Shown in pieces: positions 23,597 to 34,607 of a stretch of DNA of 64,000 bases. The DNA is from Roseimaritima multifibrata (lineage in GTDB: Bacteria > Planctomycetota > Planctomycetia > Pirellulales > Pirellulaceae). A program made the position numbers and the translations under genes. The stretch is from the NCBI RefSeq assembly GCF_007741495.1, contig NZ_CP036262.1, positions 1,736,001-1,800,000 on the forward strand, read 5' to 3'. The first letter of the stretch is position 1. Each line of letters opens with the position of its first letter. Below the pieces are notes generated by a model, which saw only the letters and a list, made by a program, of their open reading frames with translations, was not told the DNA's origin and ran no database searches.

Positions 23597-24730
23597 ATGC
23601 TTCCGCAGGATTTGCCAGCAGGGATCTCGAGGAGGCTCGCTTTGAATGTGAATACAACCGACACAACCGCTCCAGTCGTTCTGGTCTGTTCGAGTCCGAA
23701 AGCGGGTAGCGGAAGGAATGGCCATCGGATGCCATTGTTGTTGGCGGCCTTGCGGAAAGCCGGTTATGACGTTCACTGCCATCACCAAATCGACAAGGTG
23801 GTCGAAATCGCCGAACGCTTGGGCCCCGAGGGGCTTCGCGCGGTGATCCCGGCAGGGGGCGACGGCACGATTCGGTTGGTAGCGGAGAAACTGCCGGCAT
23901 CCATTCCGCTTGTCCCTTTTCCGCTAGGGACCGAAAACCTGTTGGCCCGCCACTTTGGATTCGCCGCAGACCCCAAGCAAACCGTTCAGACGGTTGAACA
24001 TGGCCCCCTCTACAGGATGGATGCTGGTAGTGCAAATGGGAAACTGTTTTTGGTGATGGCCAGCTGTGGGTTCGATGCGGAAGTCGTTCGCGGAATGCAT
24101 TTGACTCGCCGCGGACACATCCGCCGCAGCAGTTACATCAAACCGATTCTGCGTGCGGTACGTAACTACTCTTATCCCTCCATTCATGTCGCCCCGGTTG
24201 CCCCCACGCAGCAAGGCGGTTTGGAGCCGTCCGTCGATCCACCGTTCGTTCAGAATCCTGGCAATCCATGCTCCCCAGCTTCCGCTCCCGTCGTGACCAA
24301 CAAGCTTTCAGGGGCGAGCGTTCCCGCTGTGGGTACCGATTGGCTTTGCCGCTGGGCGTTGGCGTTCAATTTGCCCTGTTATGGCGGCGGGCTTCAGATC
24401 GATTCAGAGGCGAGCGAAGTCGATGGGCGGCTGGATCTTACGACTCTGCAAAACGGATCGACCTGGTCGACGCTTCGTTATGTAGCGGGCGTCTTCGCGG
24501 GACGGCACCGTCGTTGGACCGATGTTCAGCATCATCTTGGCAAAGCTTGGCTGCTAACGTCCGAGTCCCGTGTCAATTATCAGCTGGACGGCGACTACAC
24601 GGGGCGTTTGCCTCTCCGCTTGGAATGTCTCCCGGGTCGGCTTACCTTGCGGCTACCGTTAACCTTTGGGGAAACGAAGCCGGTGCTGGATCCTTCTCGG
24701 CAGCCAGCTTCGCGCGTTCCCGATGCTTGA
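23597..24730 (+). CDS. Diacylglycerol/sphingosine-kinase family lipid kinase
   Basis: A 377-residue protein with the DAGK catalytic fold: SSPKAGSGRN near the start, the nucleotide loop PAGGDGTIRL and FPLGTENLLARHFG, then ASCGFDAEVVRGM. The C-terminal beta domain of YegS/DgkB-type enzymes is present (LTSESRVNYQLDGDY). Between the two is a roughly 50-residue Pro/Ser/Val-rich insertion (VAPTQQGGLEPSVDPPFVQN onward) not typical of the family. The enzyme would phosphorylate a lipid alcohol at the inner membrane face. It is followed after 57 bp by kdsA and a lipoprotein gene on the same strand, which makes an envelope-lipid cluster. Confidence 0.88.
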   Translation: MLPQDLPAGISRRLALNVNTTDTTAPVVLVCSSPKAGSGRNGHRMPLLLAALRKAGYDVHCHHQIDKVVEIAERLGPEGLRAVIPAGGDGTIRLVAEKLPASIPLVPFPLGTENLLARHFGFAADPKQTVQTVEHGPLYRMDAGSANGKLFLVMASCGFDAEVVRGMHLTRRGHIRRSSYIKPILRAVRNYSYPSIHVAPVAPTQQGGLEPSVDPPFVQNPGNPCSPASAPVVTNKLSGASVPAVGTDWLCRWALAFNLPCYGGGLQIDSEASEVDGRLDLTTLQNGSTWSTLRYVAGVFAGRHRRWTDVQHHLGKAWLLTSESRVNYQLDGDYTGRLPLRLECLPGRLTLRLPLTFGETKPVLDPSRQPASRVPDA

Positions 24731-24787
24731 TCTGTCCGAGTCCGCTCCAACGGATTCCCGTTGCCCTCAAACATTACTGGAGTGAGC

Positions 24788-25645
24788 TTGTCTGATTCCG
24801 ATGCTTCACCATCGCAACCGCCTACTGTGTCGATCGGTCCCTATCTTTGTGGGCCGCAGTCACCGTTGCTGCTGATCGCCGGTCCGTGCGTTTTACAGTC
24901 GTTCGATCTGGCGATGCAGATTGCACAGCCGCTGGTCGATTTGAATAAGCGGGCGGATGTGAACGTCGTGTTTAAGGCTTCTTTTGATAAAGCCAATCGG
25001 ACCAGTGTCTCATCGGAACGCGGGCCGGGAATCGACGCCGGCTTGAAGATCCTTGAACAGGTGGCCGATGCGACGGGGTTGCCGACCACGACCGACATCC
25101 ATCTGCCCGAACAAGCGGCACCGGTTGGAGAGGTCTGTCAGCTATTGCAAATTCCTGCATTCTTGGCAAGGCAGACCGATTTGCTGGTTGCGGCGGCAGC
25201 GACCGGACGCCCGGTCAATGTGAAGAAGGGGCAGTTCATGGCACCGGAGGACATGAAATATGTCGTTCAGAAATTAGTCGCAAGTGATGCCTCCGGAGTT
25301 TTGTTGTGCGAGCGAGGGACCTTTTTTGGCTATGGCCGTTTGGTCAATGACATGCAGGCCTTGCCGATCATGCGCGCTCTGGGAGCTCCCGTTATTTTTG
25401 ATGCGACCCATAGCGTGCAGCGTCCTGGAGGGTTGGGCGGAACCACGGGAGGGAACCGTGCAATGGTCGAACCCCTGGCAAGGGCAGCCACAGCGATCGG
25501 CGTTGATGGGCTCTTTTTCGAAACCCATCCCGATCCTGCTCAGTCCCCTAGTGATGGTCCCAATATGATCCCGCTAGACCAATTTCCCTCGCTGATTATC
25601 CGCTTGCTTCGCCTTCGCGAGACCGTTGAGGACCTGAACCAATGA
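24788..25645 (+). CDS. kdsA: 3-deoxy-8-phosphooctulonate synthase (Kdo-8-P synthase)
   Basis: Condenses phosphoenolpyruvate with arabinose 5-phosphate to Kdo-8-phosphate, the precursor of the inner-core sugar of lipopolysaccharide. Family motifs are clear: [53 protein letters not shown] and [13 protein letters not shown]. The Cys residue in LLCERG and the absence of the metal-ligand Cys in LIAGPCV-like context were not enough to decide metal dependence. Start is uncertain: TTG 24788 has GGAG five bases upstream; GTG 24782 and TTG 24761 are also in frame. Its stop overlaps the next gene by four bases (ATGA). The presence of kdsA supports an LPS-bearing outer membrane. Confidence 0.93.
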   Translation: MSDSDASPSQPPTVSIGPYLCGPQSPLLLIAGPCVLQSFDLAMQIAQPLVDLNKRADVNVVFKASFDKANRTSVSSERGPGIDAGLKILEQVADATGLPTTTDIHLPEQAAPVGEVCQLLQIPAFLARQTDLLVAAAATGRPVNVKKGQFMAPEDMKYVVQKLVASDASGVLLCERGTFFGYGRLVNDMQALPIMRALGAPVIFDATHSVQRPGGLGGTTGGNRAMVEPLARAATAIGVDGLFFETHPDPAQSPSDGPNMIPLDQFPSLIIRLLRLRETVEDLNQ

Positions 25646-27408
25646 CCCATATCCGATCCTGTTTACGATCTTCCTTGTCCTACTCGCAAACGGTAGCCCT
25701 TGTCGCGGTTTTCTGTCTGTTGGGGGCCGCTGGCTGCGAGGATAACACCGCAACGCTGCGGAAAATTCAGCAGCAAAAACAAGCAAGGATGGAAGCGACC
25801 AGCAAGGTGGATCACCTCCGTGATACCTACCTCCTCTTTGGTCAGTTGGGGGAATCCAATTTGGAAGCGGCGGCCGCTCAGGTGCGCTACCACCTGAACG
25901 CATGGCAGGAATCGCAGGCGGCCAGGTCCGATTCCGGTCCCGATTCGCTTGCCATCCCCGAAAGTTTGGTCGCTACCTGGGATGACGCATTGGTAACCGC
26001 AACCGTCAAAGACCGGATGGAAAGCGAACTGTTCCTTGAATCCGATGTCGAACATTTTCGTTTGCAGTATCTGCTCCACCGAATCAGCGACTGGGCGCTC
26101 GACGGCGCTTCGCTGGACCCGTGGTTACAGGAACGACTGGATGCGGAGTCGCTGGACGAAACGGAAAGTTATGATTTAGGAATTGCCTGTCAGTACTTCG
26201 ATTGGGTGATTCGAAATGTTCAGTTGGAACCTCAAGTATTAGGAGGTCCTGCACCGGCGGCGCCGCGTTTAAGTGCGGGGCTGCAGTTTCGTGGTCCTGG
26301 GTATCGCCAGACAAGCTGGGAAACGCTCTGGCGAGGAAGCGGCGATGCCTGGCAGCGAAGCGACTTGTTCTTGCAGTTGTGTCGCCAAGCGGGATTGGAT
26401 GCTTGCCTGCTTGCGGTCCCTCAAGGCCCCGAGGAAAACCTTCAACCGTGGCTGACGGCCGTCCGAATTGGCGATCAGCTTTATCTGTTCGATGCTGAAC
26501 TAGGCCTTGCCGTTCCCGGCCCTGACGAAAAGGGGATCGCCACCTTGGCCGAGGCACAGCAGGACCCAACGATTCTTCGCCGCCTAAGGGTGCCTGGGCT
26601 ATTCGAGTACCCATTCACCAGTCAGCAAATTCAAAATTGTGTTGCTTTGCTGGATGCGAATCCTGAACTTCTAAGCAACCGTATGAAAAGGCTTGAAGAA
26701 GGGTTTACCGGAGATCGACGGATGAGCCTTTCGCTTGATGCGGCCGGCGTCGCCGAACGTATCGGTGCACTCGATGGGATTTCCGCTGTCCAGTTATGGC
26801 AGGTGCCTCTCCAAGCCATGCTCTATCAACAAGGCATTGCGGAAGCGATGCGAGACGATTTGGCTTTGAACCAGTGGTACTATTTGCAGTGGGGGATCTT
26901 TGATCGACAGTCCCAGCTCTATCCGGCTCGCTGGCATCATCTGGAGGGGCTGTTTGATGACGACCCCGAGGCCAATATCAAAGGGGCTCGAGTTCAATAC
27001 ATGAAATTGAGGAGCCCTGAATTTGAACTGGAAGATCTGAACATGGATATTCAGTTGCAAATGGAGTACGGGTTGAGGCGAGCCGCTGGCGAAGCGGAAG
27101 CGGATCATCGCCGCCGGGTCCTTGTCGTGCAAGAAGTGATGCGAGCGGTCAAGCGGACCGCCACCTTCTGGATCGCCCTGATGCATGTCGAAGAAGGCCG
27201 CTGGGAAACCGCCGAGAAATGGTTAAAAGGAAGGGTGCTGGAAGATCCGCAGGCCGGACGATGGTACCCGTCAGCGCGGTACAACCTGGGCCGCGTCTCT
27301 GAGCGACTGGGCGATCTTGAACAAGCCGAAGCGATGTACAAAACCAATGGGTACCCCCAGGAACAGGGGAATCGTATCCGGGCGAGGTCGCTGGATGACG
27401 AGGAGTGA
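25642..27408 (+). CDS. Planctomycete-type lipoprotein with transglutaminase-like and TPR-like parts
   Basis: A 588-residue protein with an N-terminal signal and lipobox ([10 protein letters not shown], Cys33), so it is probably lipid-anchored to the envelope. Residues 190-330 contain [20 protein letters not shown] and [16 protein letters not shown], a pattern seen in planctomycete proteins with a transglutaminase-like fold. The catalytic Cys-His-Asp set is not obvious. The C-terminus is helical and ends with a TPR-like unit ([20 protein letters not shown]). The start overlaps the kdsA stop (ATGA), so translation is coupled. A role in envelope assembly together with Kdo synthesis is a context-based guess. 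Confidence 0.78.
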   Translation: MTHIRSCLRSSLSYSQTVALVAVFCLLGAAGCEDNTATLRKIQQQKQARMEATSKVDHLRDTYLLFGQLGESNLEAAAAQVRYHLNAWQESQAARSDSGPDSLAIPESLVATWDDALVTATVKDRMESELFLESDVEHFRLQYLLHRISDWALDGASLDPWLQERLDAESLDETESYDLGIACQYFDWVIRNVQLEPQVLGGPAPAAPRLSAGLQFRGPGYRQTSWETLWRGSGDAWQRSDLFLQLCRQAGLDACLLAVPQGPEENLQPWLTAVRIGDQLYLFDAELGLAVPGPDEKGIATLAEAQQDPTILRRLRVPGLFEYPFTSQQIQNCVALLDANPELLSNRMKRLEEGFTGDRRMSLSLDAAGVAERIGALDGISAVQLWQVPLQAMLYQQGIAEAMRDDLALNQWYYLQWGIFDRQSQLYPARWHHLEGLFDDDPEANIKGARVQYMKLRSPEFELEDLNMDIQLQMEYGLRRAAGEAEADHRRRVLVVQEVMRAVKRTATFWIALMHVEEGRWETAEKWLKGRVLEDPQAGRWYPSARYNLGRVSERLGDLEQAEAMYKTNGYPQEQGNRIRARSLDDEE

Positions 27409-27955
27409 CACGCGGGCAAGGTGCGTGCGATTTGGTGGTGCCGAATTATTGGACGCTAGCGGCTTGATGATTGAGTAATGGTCCCCTTTCGCTCCGCGCA
27501 AGAACGCTCCCTTAAAGCTGCTTTCGCGGAGCGTAAGGCTGCAGCGTTTCTCCGCTTTTGATTGTATCGACAGGCCGGTAGCCGCCTGGTAGCGTCTCGG
27601 GCTAGGGCGGTTTGGTCGCCGGAAAAAAGGGGGGGGCGGAGGATCTGGACGCATTATTGGAGCGGTTATCGAGGCATTTTCCCCTTTCGGGCAGACTGTT
27701 TTTTTGGGGGGTGAGGGATACGTAACTTGGTTGGCTGCAATGGGTAATGCGATCGAGCGAGGTGTTACAACCCTCCCCCAGATCGCTCCCAAGGTGAATT
27801 TACAACAGCCTCCCCTGGGGACAGCCTGTAGCGTGGCTTAAACTAAATAGTTCATCCTGGGGCAAGCGTCGATTGACGGTCCCCTCCCTACCGGTTCGGT
27901 TCCGAACCCTTTGTGTTCACTTTCGCAAGGTGATTGATCGTCACCCAAAAATACC
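27409..27955. other. Intergenic region carrying palindromic element copy A
   Basis: The 547-bp gap between the lipoprotein gene and the PIN-TRAM gene has no convincing ORF. It carries the 54-bp palindromic element described at 27485-27538 and a G-rich stretch around 27628-27640 and 27703-27715. Confidence 0.5.
27485..27538 (+). repeat. Dispersed 54-bp palindromic element, copy A
   Basis: The ends CCTTTCGCTCCGCG and CGCGGAGCGTAAGG are inverted copies (13 of 14 positions). Over its whole 54 bp the element matches the reverse complement of 32406-32459 at 47 positions by eye. A short relative is at 30653-30671. Confidence 0.8.
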
Positions 27956-28957
27956 ATGGCCCTGATTATTCTTCGTTGTGTTTTCTTAGCATGTGCGTTG
28001 GGGATTTCGCAACTGATTAACTCCAGCTTGGCTGCAGACCAAGTCAATAGCTGGGTACCATGGATGGTTTTTCTGTCGATTTTAGGCATTTCTTCGATTG
28101 TTTTGATTGGTGATATCTATATCGCCAAGAAGGACCTGAGCACGATTTCGTCGATCTACTTTGGTTTGCTGATCGGGCTGCTGCTCACTTATATCCTCTC
28201 GATCGCGGCCGCCCCGTTGATTCGCGGTCCGAATGTGATCTGGTTTCAGTTAGTGACGGCGATGCTGTTGTGTTATTCCTGCACCAGTTTCTTATTGCAA
28301 ACGAAGGATGATTTCCGGTTCTTGATTCCCTACGTGGAATTTGTCCGCGAGGTGAAAGGTTTTAAACCTTTGGTCTTGGACACAAGCGTGGTCATCGATG
28401 GCCGGATTGAAGACCTGGTCAACACGGGAATCTTTGACAATCAATTGATCATCCCGCGGTTTGCCTTAACCGAACTGCAAGCGATTGCTGACAGCGGAGA
28501 TAAACTGCGAAGGGCTCGCGGTCGACGTGGGCTGGATGTGTTGAATCGCCTGCGTGGCAACGACAATGTCGATTTGCAGATCTTTGATCGAGAGTTGCCT
28601 GAAATGAGCGGGCAGACAGTCGACCTGAAATTGGTCCTGCTGGCCAAGCACTTGGAAGGCAAAGTGGTCACCGGAGATTTCAATCTGAACAAGGTCGCCA
28701 AGCTTCACAATGTGACGGTGATCAATCTGAACGAGATCTCCAATGCTCTGAAACCGCTCTACCTGCCAGGTGAGACTTTCCAGGTTCAGGTGATCAAGCC
28801 TGGCGAAGGAAACGAGCAAGGGGTTGGCTACCTGGACGACGGCACGATGGTCGTGATCGAAGGCGCAAGGGAAGCGATCGGCGAACAGAAGATGGTGATG
28901 GTTACCAGTACGCTGCAGACCAACGCTGGCCGAATGATCTTTGCCAAAGTCGAATAG
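27956..28957 (+). CDS. Membrane-anchored PIN-TRAM protein (YacL-like)
   Basis: A 333-residue protein with four N-terminal transmembrane helices (residues 1-120) followed by a cytoplasmic PIN domain and TRAM domain. The PIN acidic residues are in VLDTSVVIDGRI, LIIPRFALTELQ and KVVTGDFNLNKVA. The C-terminal TRAM segment contains GEGNEQGVGYLDDGTMVVIE. This is the layout of Bacillus YacL, whose RNase activity on cellular RNA is assumed from the PIN fold but poorly known. Likely a membrane-tethered ribonuclease acting on transcripts near the membrane. Length and order match the family; no operon partner is evident. Confidence 0.92.
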   Translation: MALIILRCVFLACALGISQLINSSLAADQVNSWVPWMVFLSILGISSIVLIGDIYIAKKDLSTISSIYFGLLIGLLLTYILSIAAAPLIRGPNVIWFQLVTAMLLCYSCTSFLLQTKDDFRFLIPYVEFVREVKGFKPLVLDTSVVIDGRIEDLVNTGIFDNQLIIPRFALTELQAIADSGDKLRRARGRRGLDVLNRLRGNDNVDLQIFDRELPEMSGQTVDLKLVLLAKHLEGKVVTGDFNLNKVAKLHNVTVINLNEISNALKPLYLPGETFQVQVIKPGEGNEQGVGYLDDGTMVVIEGAREAIGEQKMVMVTSTLQTNAGRMIFAKVE

Positions 28958-28993
28958 ATGCCGCCATCATGCCGCCAGGAAATTCGCCGGTGG

Positions 28994-30415
28994 TCAGTTG
29001 GCAACTTCGGTAGCGGCGGGCGCTAAGTAGGCTTTTGCTGGGACGTAGACATTGTCGTAGACGACATACAACGCCACCAGGAAAATTGCCACCGAACTGA
29101 TCCATAGCGTGATGTCGTAAACGCGGGTTGGAAGCAACCGCTGATCCAAGCGGCGGTAACGAAAATGGAGTGCCGCGTAGACGACGATCAGCAAGATGAC
29201 GACGGTTGCAAGGCCGCCAGAAATGATCATCAACGCTGGATTCTTCATCTGCAGGAATAAGGTCGCCCAGCCGACGGGGATCACCCAAGCCGCAATCGCG
29301 ATCGCTCGCTTTCGAGACGTAAGGTTTTGGAAATCGTAGCAGCCGACTCGGCCCAAAGCGTCCGCGAACATTCGCGTCCAAGCTGCAAGGGCTGCAAAGA
29401 GCGTCGAGTAGAGGACAACGATCGCGCCGCAGATGAACACGTTTCTCGCCCATGGACCAAGCGATTCGGTGTACATGTTCCCAAGCGTCGAAATCAATTC
29501 CTCTCCGGCGGGAACCTGACCCTGTCGATTTAGGATCGCGGCTCCCAGCAGGTAAAACATGACCGTCATGCCCGTGTATGCGATCATCGCCAGGATCGCA
29601 TCCCAGTACATGATACGAATCCAGCCTTTGGCGCGACGTTCCCAGTCCTTGGTATCGTTGCTCGGTCCTGTGTATTTGGCATACCCCTTTTCGATCAACC
29701 AATAGTTGTAGGCCATGATCTCGTCGCCGCCGACGCCGGTGATCCCAAAAGCGCCAATCGCGGCAAGTAAGAGGACGGTTTCGGTGGGAAGCGATGGAAT
29801 CAAACCCGAAGCCAATTCACCAGATGTGATCGCAAAATCGGTGGTCTGCAGGGCGATTAATGAAGCCAATGTAAAAAGCGTGAAAGTCCCGATCATCAAG
29901 AGCGACACTTTTTCAATCAGCAGGTAGTAGCCTTTGTAGATCAGCAGCGATACCGATGCGGCGATCGCGTAAGTCGCAATGGCTTTGGTCGGCATCTGTG
30001 CGAGTGCCGGAAAGAATTGGACCAGTGCCAGCACGACCCCGCCAACAATACCGCCGACTTGCATCATCTTGGCGATCATCAAAAGCAGCCAGACCCAAAT
30101 CGACCAGTTCGCATGTCCCAATCTTGGACCGGGTAGCGAGTTCAGCGACGCCATTGTTGATTCGCCGGTCCCAATGGCATGTTTGCCAAATTCCAGCTGG
30201 ACAACCACTTTGACGAGGCAGCTGAAGATGATGAACCACATCAGCACAAAACCCGCGCGTGCGCCCACGATCGTCGTCGCTACCAATTCACCCGAACCAA
30301 CGATTGAAGCGGATAAGATGAAGCCTGGCCCGATGTAGGACAACTTGTCCCACAATTTCGTGGGAGGCTCCTTGATGGCGGATTCGTGTAATAGATAGGG
30401 ATCGGAACTTGGCAT
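28994..30415 (-). CDS. Nramp-like transporter lacking the canonical metal-site motifs
   Basis: A 473-residue integral membrane protein of about 11 helices from ATG 30415. The first helix reads YIGPGFILSASIVGSGELVA: the Nramp start is recognisable, but DPGN is replaced by GSGE. The helix-6 segment is AFGITGVGGDEIMAYNYWLI, without the MPH motif that completes the metal site of Nramp/MntH. It therefore belongs to a divergent branch of the LeuT-fold Nramp superfamily, and the substrate may not be Mn2+ or Fe2+. The topology otherwise fits. No regulator or metal gene is adjacent; a 36-bp gap separates its stop from the PIN-TRAM stop (convergent). Confidence 0.85.
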   Translation of the reverse strand: MPSSDPYLLHESAIKEPPTKLWDKLSYIGPGFILSASIVGSGELVATTIVGARAGFVLMWFIIFSCLVKVVVQLEFGKHAIGTGESTMASLNSLPGPRLGHANWSIWVWLLLMIAKMMQVGGIVGGVVLALVQFFPALAQMPTKAIATYAIAASVSLLIYKGYYLLIEKVSLLMIGTFTLFTLASLIALQTTDFAITSGELASGLIPSLPTETVLLLAAIGAFGITGVGGDEIMAYNYWLIEKGYAKYTGPSNDTKDWERRAKGWIRIMYWDAILAMIAYTGMTVMFYLLGAAILNRQGQVPAGEELISTLGNMYTESLGPWARNVFICGAIVVLYSTLFAALAAWTRMFADALGRVGCYDFQNLTSRKRAIAIAAWVIPVGWATLFLQMKNPALMIISGGLATVVILLIVVYAALHFRYRRLDQRLLPTRVYDITLWISSVAIFLVALYVVYDNVYVPAKAYLAPAATEVAN

Positions 30416-30880
30416 GCTTGAGCTTCCATTCGCGTTAACCCCTCACATTGCGGGATTGAGCGTGGTCGGAACAGAGGGCGATTTGCCGGACTTAAACTTC
30501 CGCCTGAACGCCCAACGCTCGTGGGGCGAGCGTTAGAGGTATGATAACGGCATTTTAGCCGCCAAGTGGGCCGAGGGGGCTCGTTTCGATAACCGCCAGT
30601 CAAAGTGATCTGCAGCGTCTCACTGACCCGGTTGTCGATTTAGTGATTGTCGCCTTTCGTTCCGCGAAAGGCTACAAAAAAATGTCCCCTGCAAACGCTA
30701 CTTTGGCGTCTCAAACGCTGGGCGACACTGAAAGAATGGCCCCAACGTCGGGCATGAGAGCCGCAACGTTGATGCCTGCGGCGGGTGTTAACGTGCCGCA
30801 TGGCTGCATTGCAATGAACGCAGCTTCAAAATGTGTAAGCGAGGGATAGCGAGCGTCTTTTGCCATCCCTTGGAGGCAGC
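30416..30880. other. Intergenic region with hairpin and short palindromic element
   Basis: AACGCTCG/CGAGCGTT with a five-base loop sits at 30514-30534. The short form of the dispersed palindrome (CCTTTCGTTCCGCGAAAGG) is at 30653-30671 in a GATTGTCGCC context. No gene is apparent. Confidence 0.55.
30653..30671. repeat. Dispersed palindromic element, short copy B
   Basis: A 19-bp imperfect palindrome CCTTTCGTTCCGCGAAAGG, equal to the two outer arms of the 54-bp element with the middle deleted. GATTGTCGCCTTTCG, in which it starts, recurs inverted at 36809-36823. Confidence 0.6.
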
Positions 30881-32266
<1,386 letters not shown>

Positions 32267-32777
32267 TGGGTTTCCTAAGAGGATGGACCGTGGTGGCATT
32301 TTTGAATACGGACTGCAGTCGCAATCCCTTATTATAGTCAATCTGGTGAACTCTCCGCATGTGGCTTGCGAAGGTAGGCAGCCTTAAAGCCTGAAATGAT
32401 TGTATCCTTTCGCTCTGCGAAAGTCGCTTTAAGGGAGCGTTCTTTCGCGAGGCGAAAGGCGACAAACTTTCTTCGCTGCCGATTAAGTCGTCAGTCCGGA
32501 AATCGACCCCAGCTGTACAGTGCCAACGTAGCGTTGGCTGGTTAATCGTCTTTCAGGGCCCCTGCCCCAAAACGAGAAATAACGCAGATCTAGAATGCTC
32601 GGGCGAGAGATAACCACCCCCTCAACCGATGCATCGGCTGCGAATCATGGCCGGTTTGCCTAGCCGTCGACGCTTTGGGCTCTTGGGAATGACTTTATCA
32701 TGGTATCAAGTGGGCTAGTACCAAAGGCGGCGTCAAGAGATCGGTTCAAGCCGAAAGTTTAAAGGTGTCTAGGAAAT
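32267..32777. other. Intergenic region between htrA-like gene and cdd
   Basis: It contains element copy C (32406-32459) and a perfect hairpin GCCAACG-TAG-CGTTGGC at 32522-32538. The genes on either side diverge, so both promoters must lie here, but I cannot identify them with confidence. Confidence 0.5.
32406..32459 (-). repeat. Dispersed 54-bp palindromic element, copy C
   Basis: The element is inverted relative to copy A at 27485-27538 and has the same 54-bp length, with 47 of 54 matching positions by eye and the shared central AACGCTCCCTTAAAGC. The outer arms CCTTTCGC/GCGAAAGG are inverted repeats. Confidence 0.8.
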
Positions 32778-33179
32778 ATGGATTCAAGGGAATTAAGCCG
32801 ATGGATTGAAGCGGCGCTGCGTTGTCGTGAAAACGCGTACGCTCCTTACAGTCGGTTTGCCGTTGGAGCGGCTTTGGTAACCGCAGGCGGCGACCTTTTT
32901 ACGGGCTGCAACATTGAAAACGCATCCTTTGGAGGGACGATCTGCGCGGAACGGGTAGCCGCTTCGGCAGCGATCGCTGCGGGCCAGCGTAAGTGGCAGG
33001 CAATCGTCTTAGCGCTGTCTGGCGGCGGCCCGCCTTGTGGTATTTGCCGGCAATTCCTAAGCGAATTTGCGCCGGACCTGCGAATATATCGAGTCGACGC
33101 CGACAACCCGCAGGGGGAATACCAGGCCGATAGCCTGGCGGACCTCTATCCTCATCCCTTTAGCCGTCACGATCTTTAG
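32778..33179 (+). CDS. cdd: Cytidine deaminase
   Basis: A 133-residue homotetrameric-type enzyme that deaminates cytidine and deoxycytidine to uridine in pyrimidine salvage. The zinc site is complete: the substrate loop YAPYSRFAVGAAL, CNIENASFGGTICAERVA (catalytic Glu and first Cys ligand) and GGPPCGICRQFLSEF (CxxC pair). Length is normal for the short class. Its stop overlaps the stop of the convergent zinc-ribbon gene by four bases, so the two transcripts must overlap at their 3' ends. Confidence 0.96.
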   Translation: MDSRELSRWIEAALRCRENAYAPYSRFAVGAALVTAGGDLFTGCNIENASFGGTICAERVAASAAIAAGQRKWQAIVLALSGGGPPCGICRQFLSEFAPDLRIYRVDADNPQGEYQADSLADLYPHPFSRHDL

Positions 33180-33484
33180 TTGGCGCTGAACCGCAGCAAG
33201 CGGCGGGCATTTTGTCCGAGCGGGTTTTGCAGGAACTGTTTGTAACATTCCGGGCAAAGCTGAAATTGGTTCGACGTCGTTGTTTGTGTCGCTGCCAGCA
33301 GTTCGGCCTCTCGACTCTCGATGTCTCCGAGTAATTCATGCAGTTCAAGCAGGTGGTCTCTCCCTTCTTCGGTAAAAGCTATCTCTGCTTGGACCACCGG
33401 GCGGGCTTCAAAATGAACTTCGTAGCAGGTGTCCTGCTGGCAATTGCAATCTCGCTTACAACGATCGCATCGGTAATGGATCAT
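33176..33484 (-). CDS. Small Cys-rich protein with UvrB/UvrC-like helix
   Basis: About 102 residues from ATG 33484 (MIHYRCDRCKRDCNCQQDTC); an in-frame ATG at 33553 would add 23 residues. A zinc-ribbon-like pair is split between the N-terminus (CDRCKRDC) and the C-terminal half (CPECYKQFL). Between them lies a charged helix (EEGRDHLLELHELLGDIESR) that resembles a UVR-type coiled coil. The likely job is metal-dependent nucleic-acid or protein binding, unproven. It is convergent with cdd with overlapping stops. Confidence 0.7.
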   Translation of the reverse strand: MIHYRCDRCKRDCNCQQDTCYEVHFEARPVVQAEIAFTEEGRDHLLELHELLGDIESREAELLAATQTTTSNQFQLCPECYKQFLQNPLGQNARRLLRFSAN

Positions 33485-33915
33485 TCGACATTCGTCCCAA
33501 CGAGTTGTTGGCGTCAATGCAGGGCCTGAGACACCAGGCGATGAAAAAGACATTGAATAGCGCCTACTTCAAAACTTCATCGTATCGATAGAGAAGTCCG
33601 CTCTGCAAGCGAATTTGTTTCAAGTCGCGTAAACCCGAAAGGAAAAATTAGGCGTAGGAGGTGATTTGCTAGGGAAAAGCAGGCCTCGCGCGAACCCGTA
33701 TTGCTGCGGATCGTGTCCGTTCTGGGGAACACGCGACCTAGCTGCCAAACGGAAACAGTTGAATTCTGCTTGCCAGGACGCGTAAAATTAGAAGCAGCGT
33801 GATTGACACCGCGCTGCCTACCGAACGCCACCAACCATCGCATGACGTAAATCGTTCCAGGGGGGAGACCCTGACGAGTGACCCTCGCGATGGGAAGCCT
33901 GACACGGAGGATGTT
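33485..33915. other. Intergenic region upstream of the HNH gene
   Basis: The gap holds a candidate promoter for the HNH gene (33759-33788) and no other recognised feature. The DUF/zinc-ribbon gene reads away from it. Confidence 0.45.
33759..33788 (+). promoter_or_regulatory. Candidate promoter for the HNH gene
   Basis: TTGAAT (33759-33764) and TAAAAT (33783-33788) are 18 bp apart. The predicted start of transcription near 33795 leaves a leader of about 120 nt. Confidence 0.4.
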
Positions 33916-34521
33916 ATGTCCGCGAGTGCCCTGGAAAGTAATGTGCTTGTCTTGAATCGCTTTTACATGGCGACGCGAGTGATTAACGCACGGCGTGCGT
34001 TAACCATCTTGTATCGCAATTGTGCCGAAGTGATTGCGACTGAAATGGACCAGTATGTCAGCTATGATTTTGAATCGTGGTGCGAACTGGGGCAGATGGC
34101 CGCGATGGAAAAACAGCCGGGCGAGGACTACATCCAGGCGGTCGGTTTCGAACTGCAGATCCCGCGAATCGTTCGGCTTACCCGGTTTGATCGCGTTCCA
34201 ATTCATTCGGTTCGATTCAACCGCAAGAACCTATTCGCCAGAGATGGTCACGCTTGCCAGTACTGCGGGCAGTCGAAGCCAACCAATCAGTTGAGCCTCG
34301 ATCATGTCGTTCCTCGGAGTCACGGCGGGCAGACCACCTGGGAGAACATCGTTTGCTGCTGCCTAAGGTGCAATGGACGAAAAGGGGGACGCACGCCTTT
34401 GCAGGCCAACATGAAATTGCTTAGCAAACCTGTGAAACCTAGGCACAATCCGCAGTTGGTCGAGGCGGTGCTGGATCCGCGGTATGCCTGCTGGAAAACG
34501 TTTCTTCCGGTAGCCAGTTAA
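33916..34521 (+). CDS. HNH endonuclease-domain protein
   Basis: A 201-residue protein from ATG 33916, which has GGAGG five bases upstream; the open frame continues upstream without a better start. The N-terminal half (VLVLNRFYMATRVINARRAL) is typical of a widespread bacterial HNH family. The nuclease part reads CQYCGQSKPTNQLSLDHVVP with SHGG and NIVCCCLRCNGRKGG, where CxxC pairs bind zinc and DHVVPRSHGG is the metal/catalytic loop. These proteins occur as single chromosomal genes in many planctomycetes and cyanobacteria and are not intron- or phage-bound here. DNA substrate unknown. Confidence 0.9.
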   Translation: MSASALESNVLVLNRFYMATRVINARRALTILYRNCAEVIATEMDQYVSYDFESWCELGQMAAMEKQPGEDYIQAVGFELQIPRIVRLTRFDRVPIHSVRFNRKNLFARDGHACQYCGQSKPTNQLSLDHVVPRSHGGQTTWENIVCCCLRCNGRKGGRTPLQANMKLLSKPVKPRHNPQLVEAVLDPRYACWKTFLPVAS

Positions 34522-34607
34522 GATCCCCCGCTTGCTCACCGCAGGGGTTGCAGAATAGGCTGGCGGTTCAACGAATTCGCTTTATTATCTCTGAGCCCCT
34601 GCGAGCC

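Noticed and set aside
28902-29702. 266-codon minus-strand frame
   Set aside because: It lies within the Nramp-like gene in another frame of the same strand; the protein is polar with no family resemblance.
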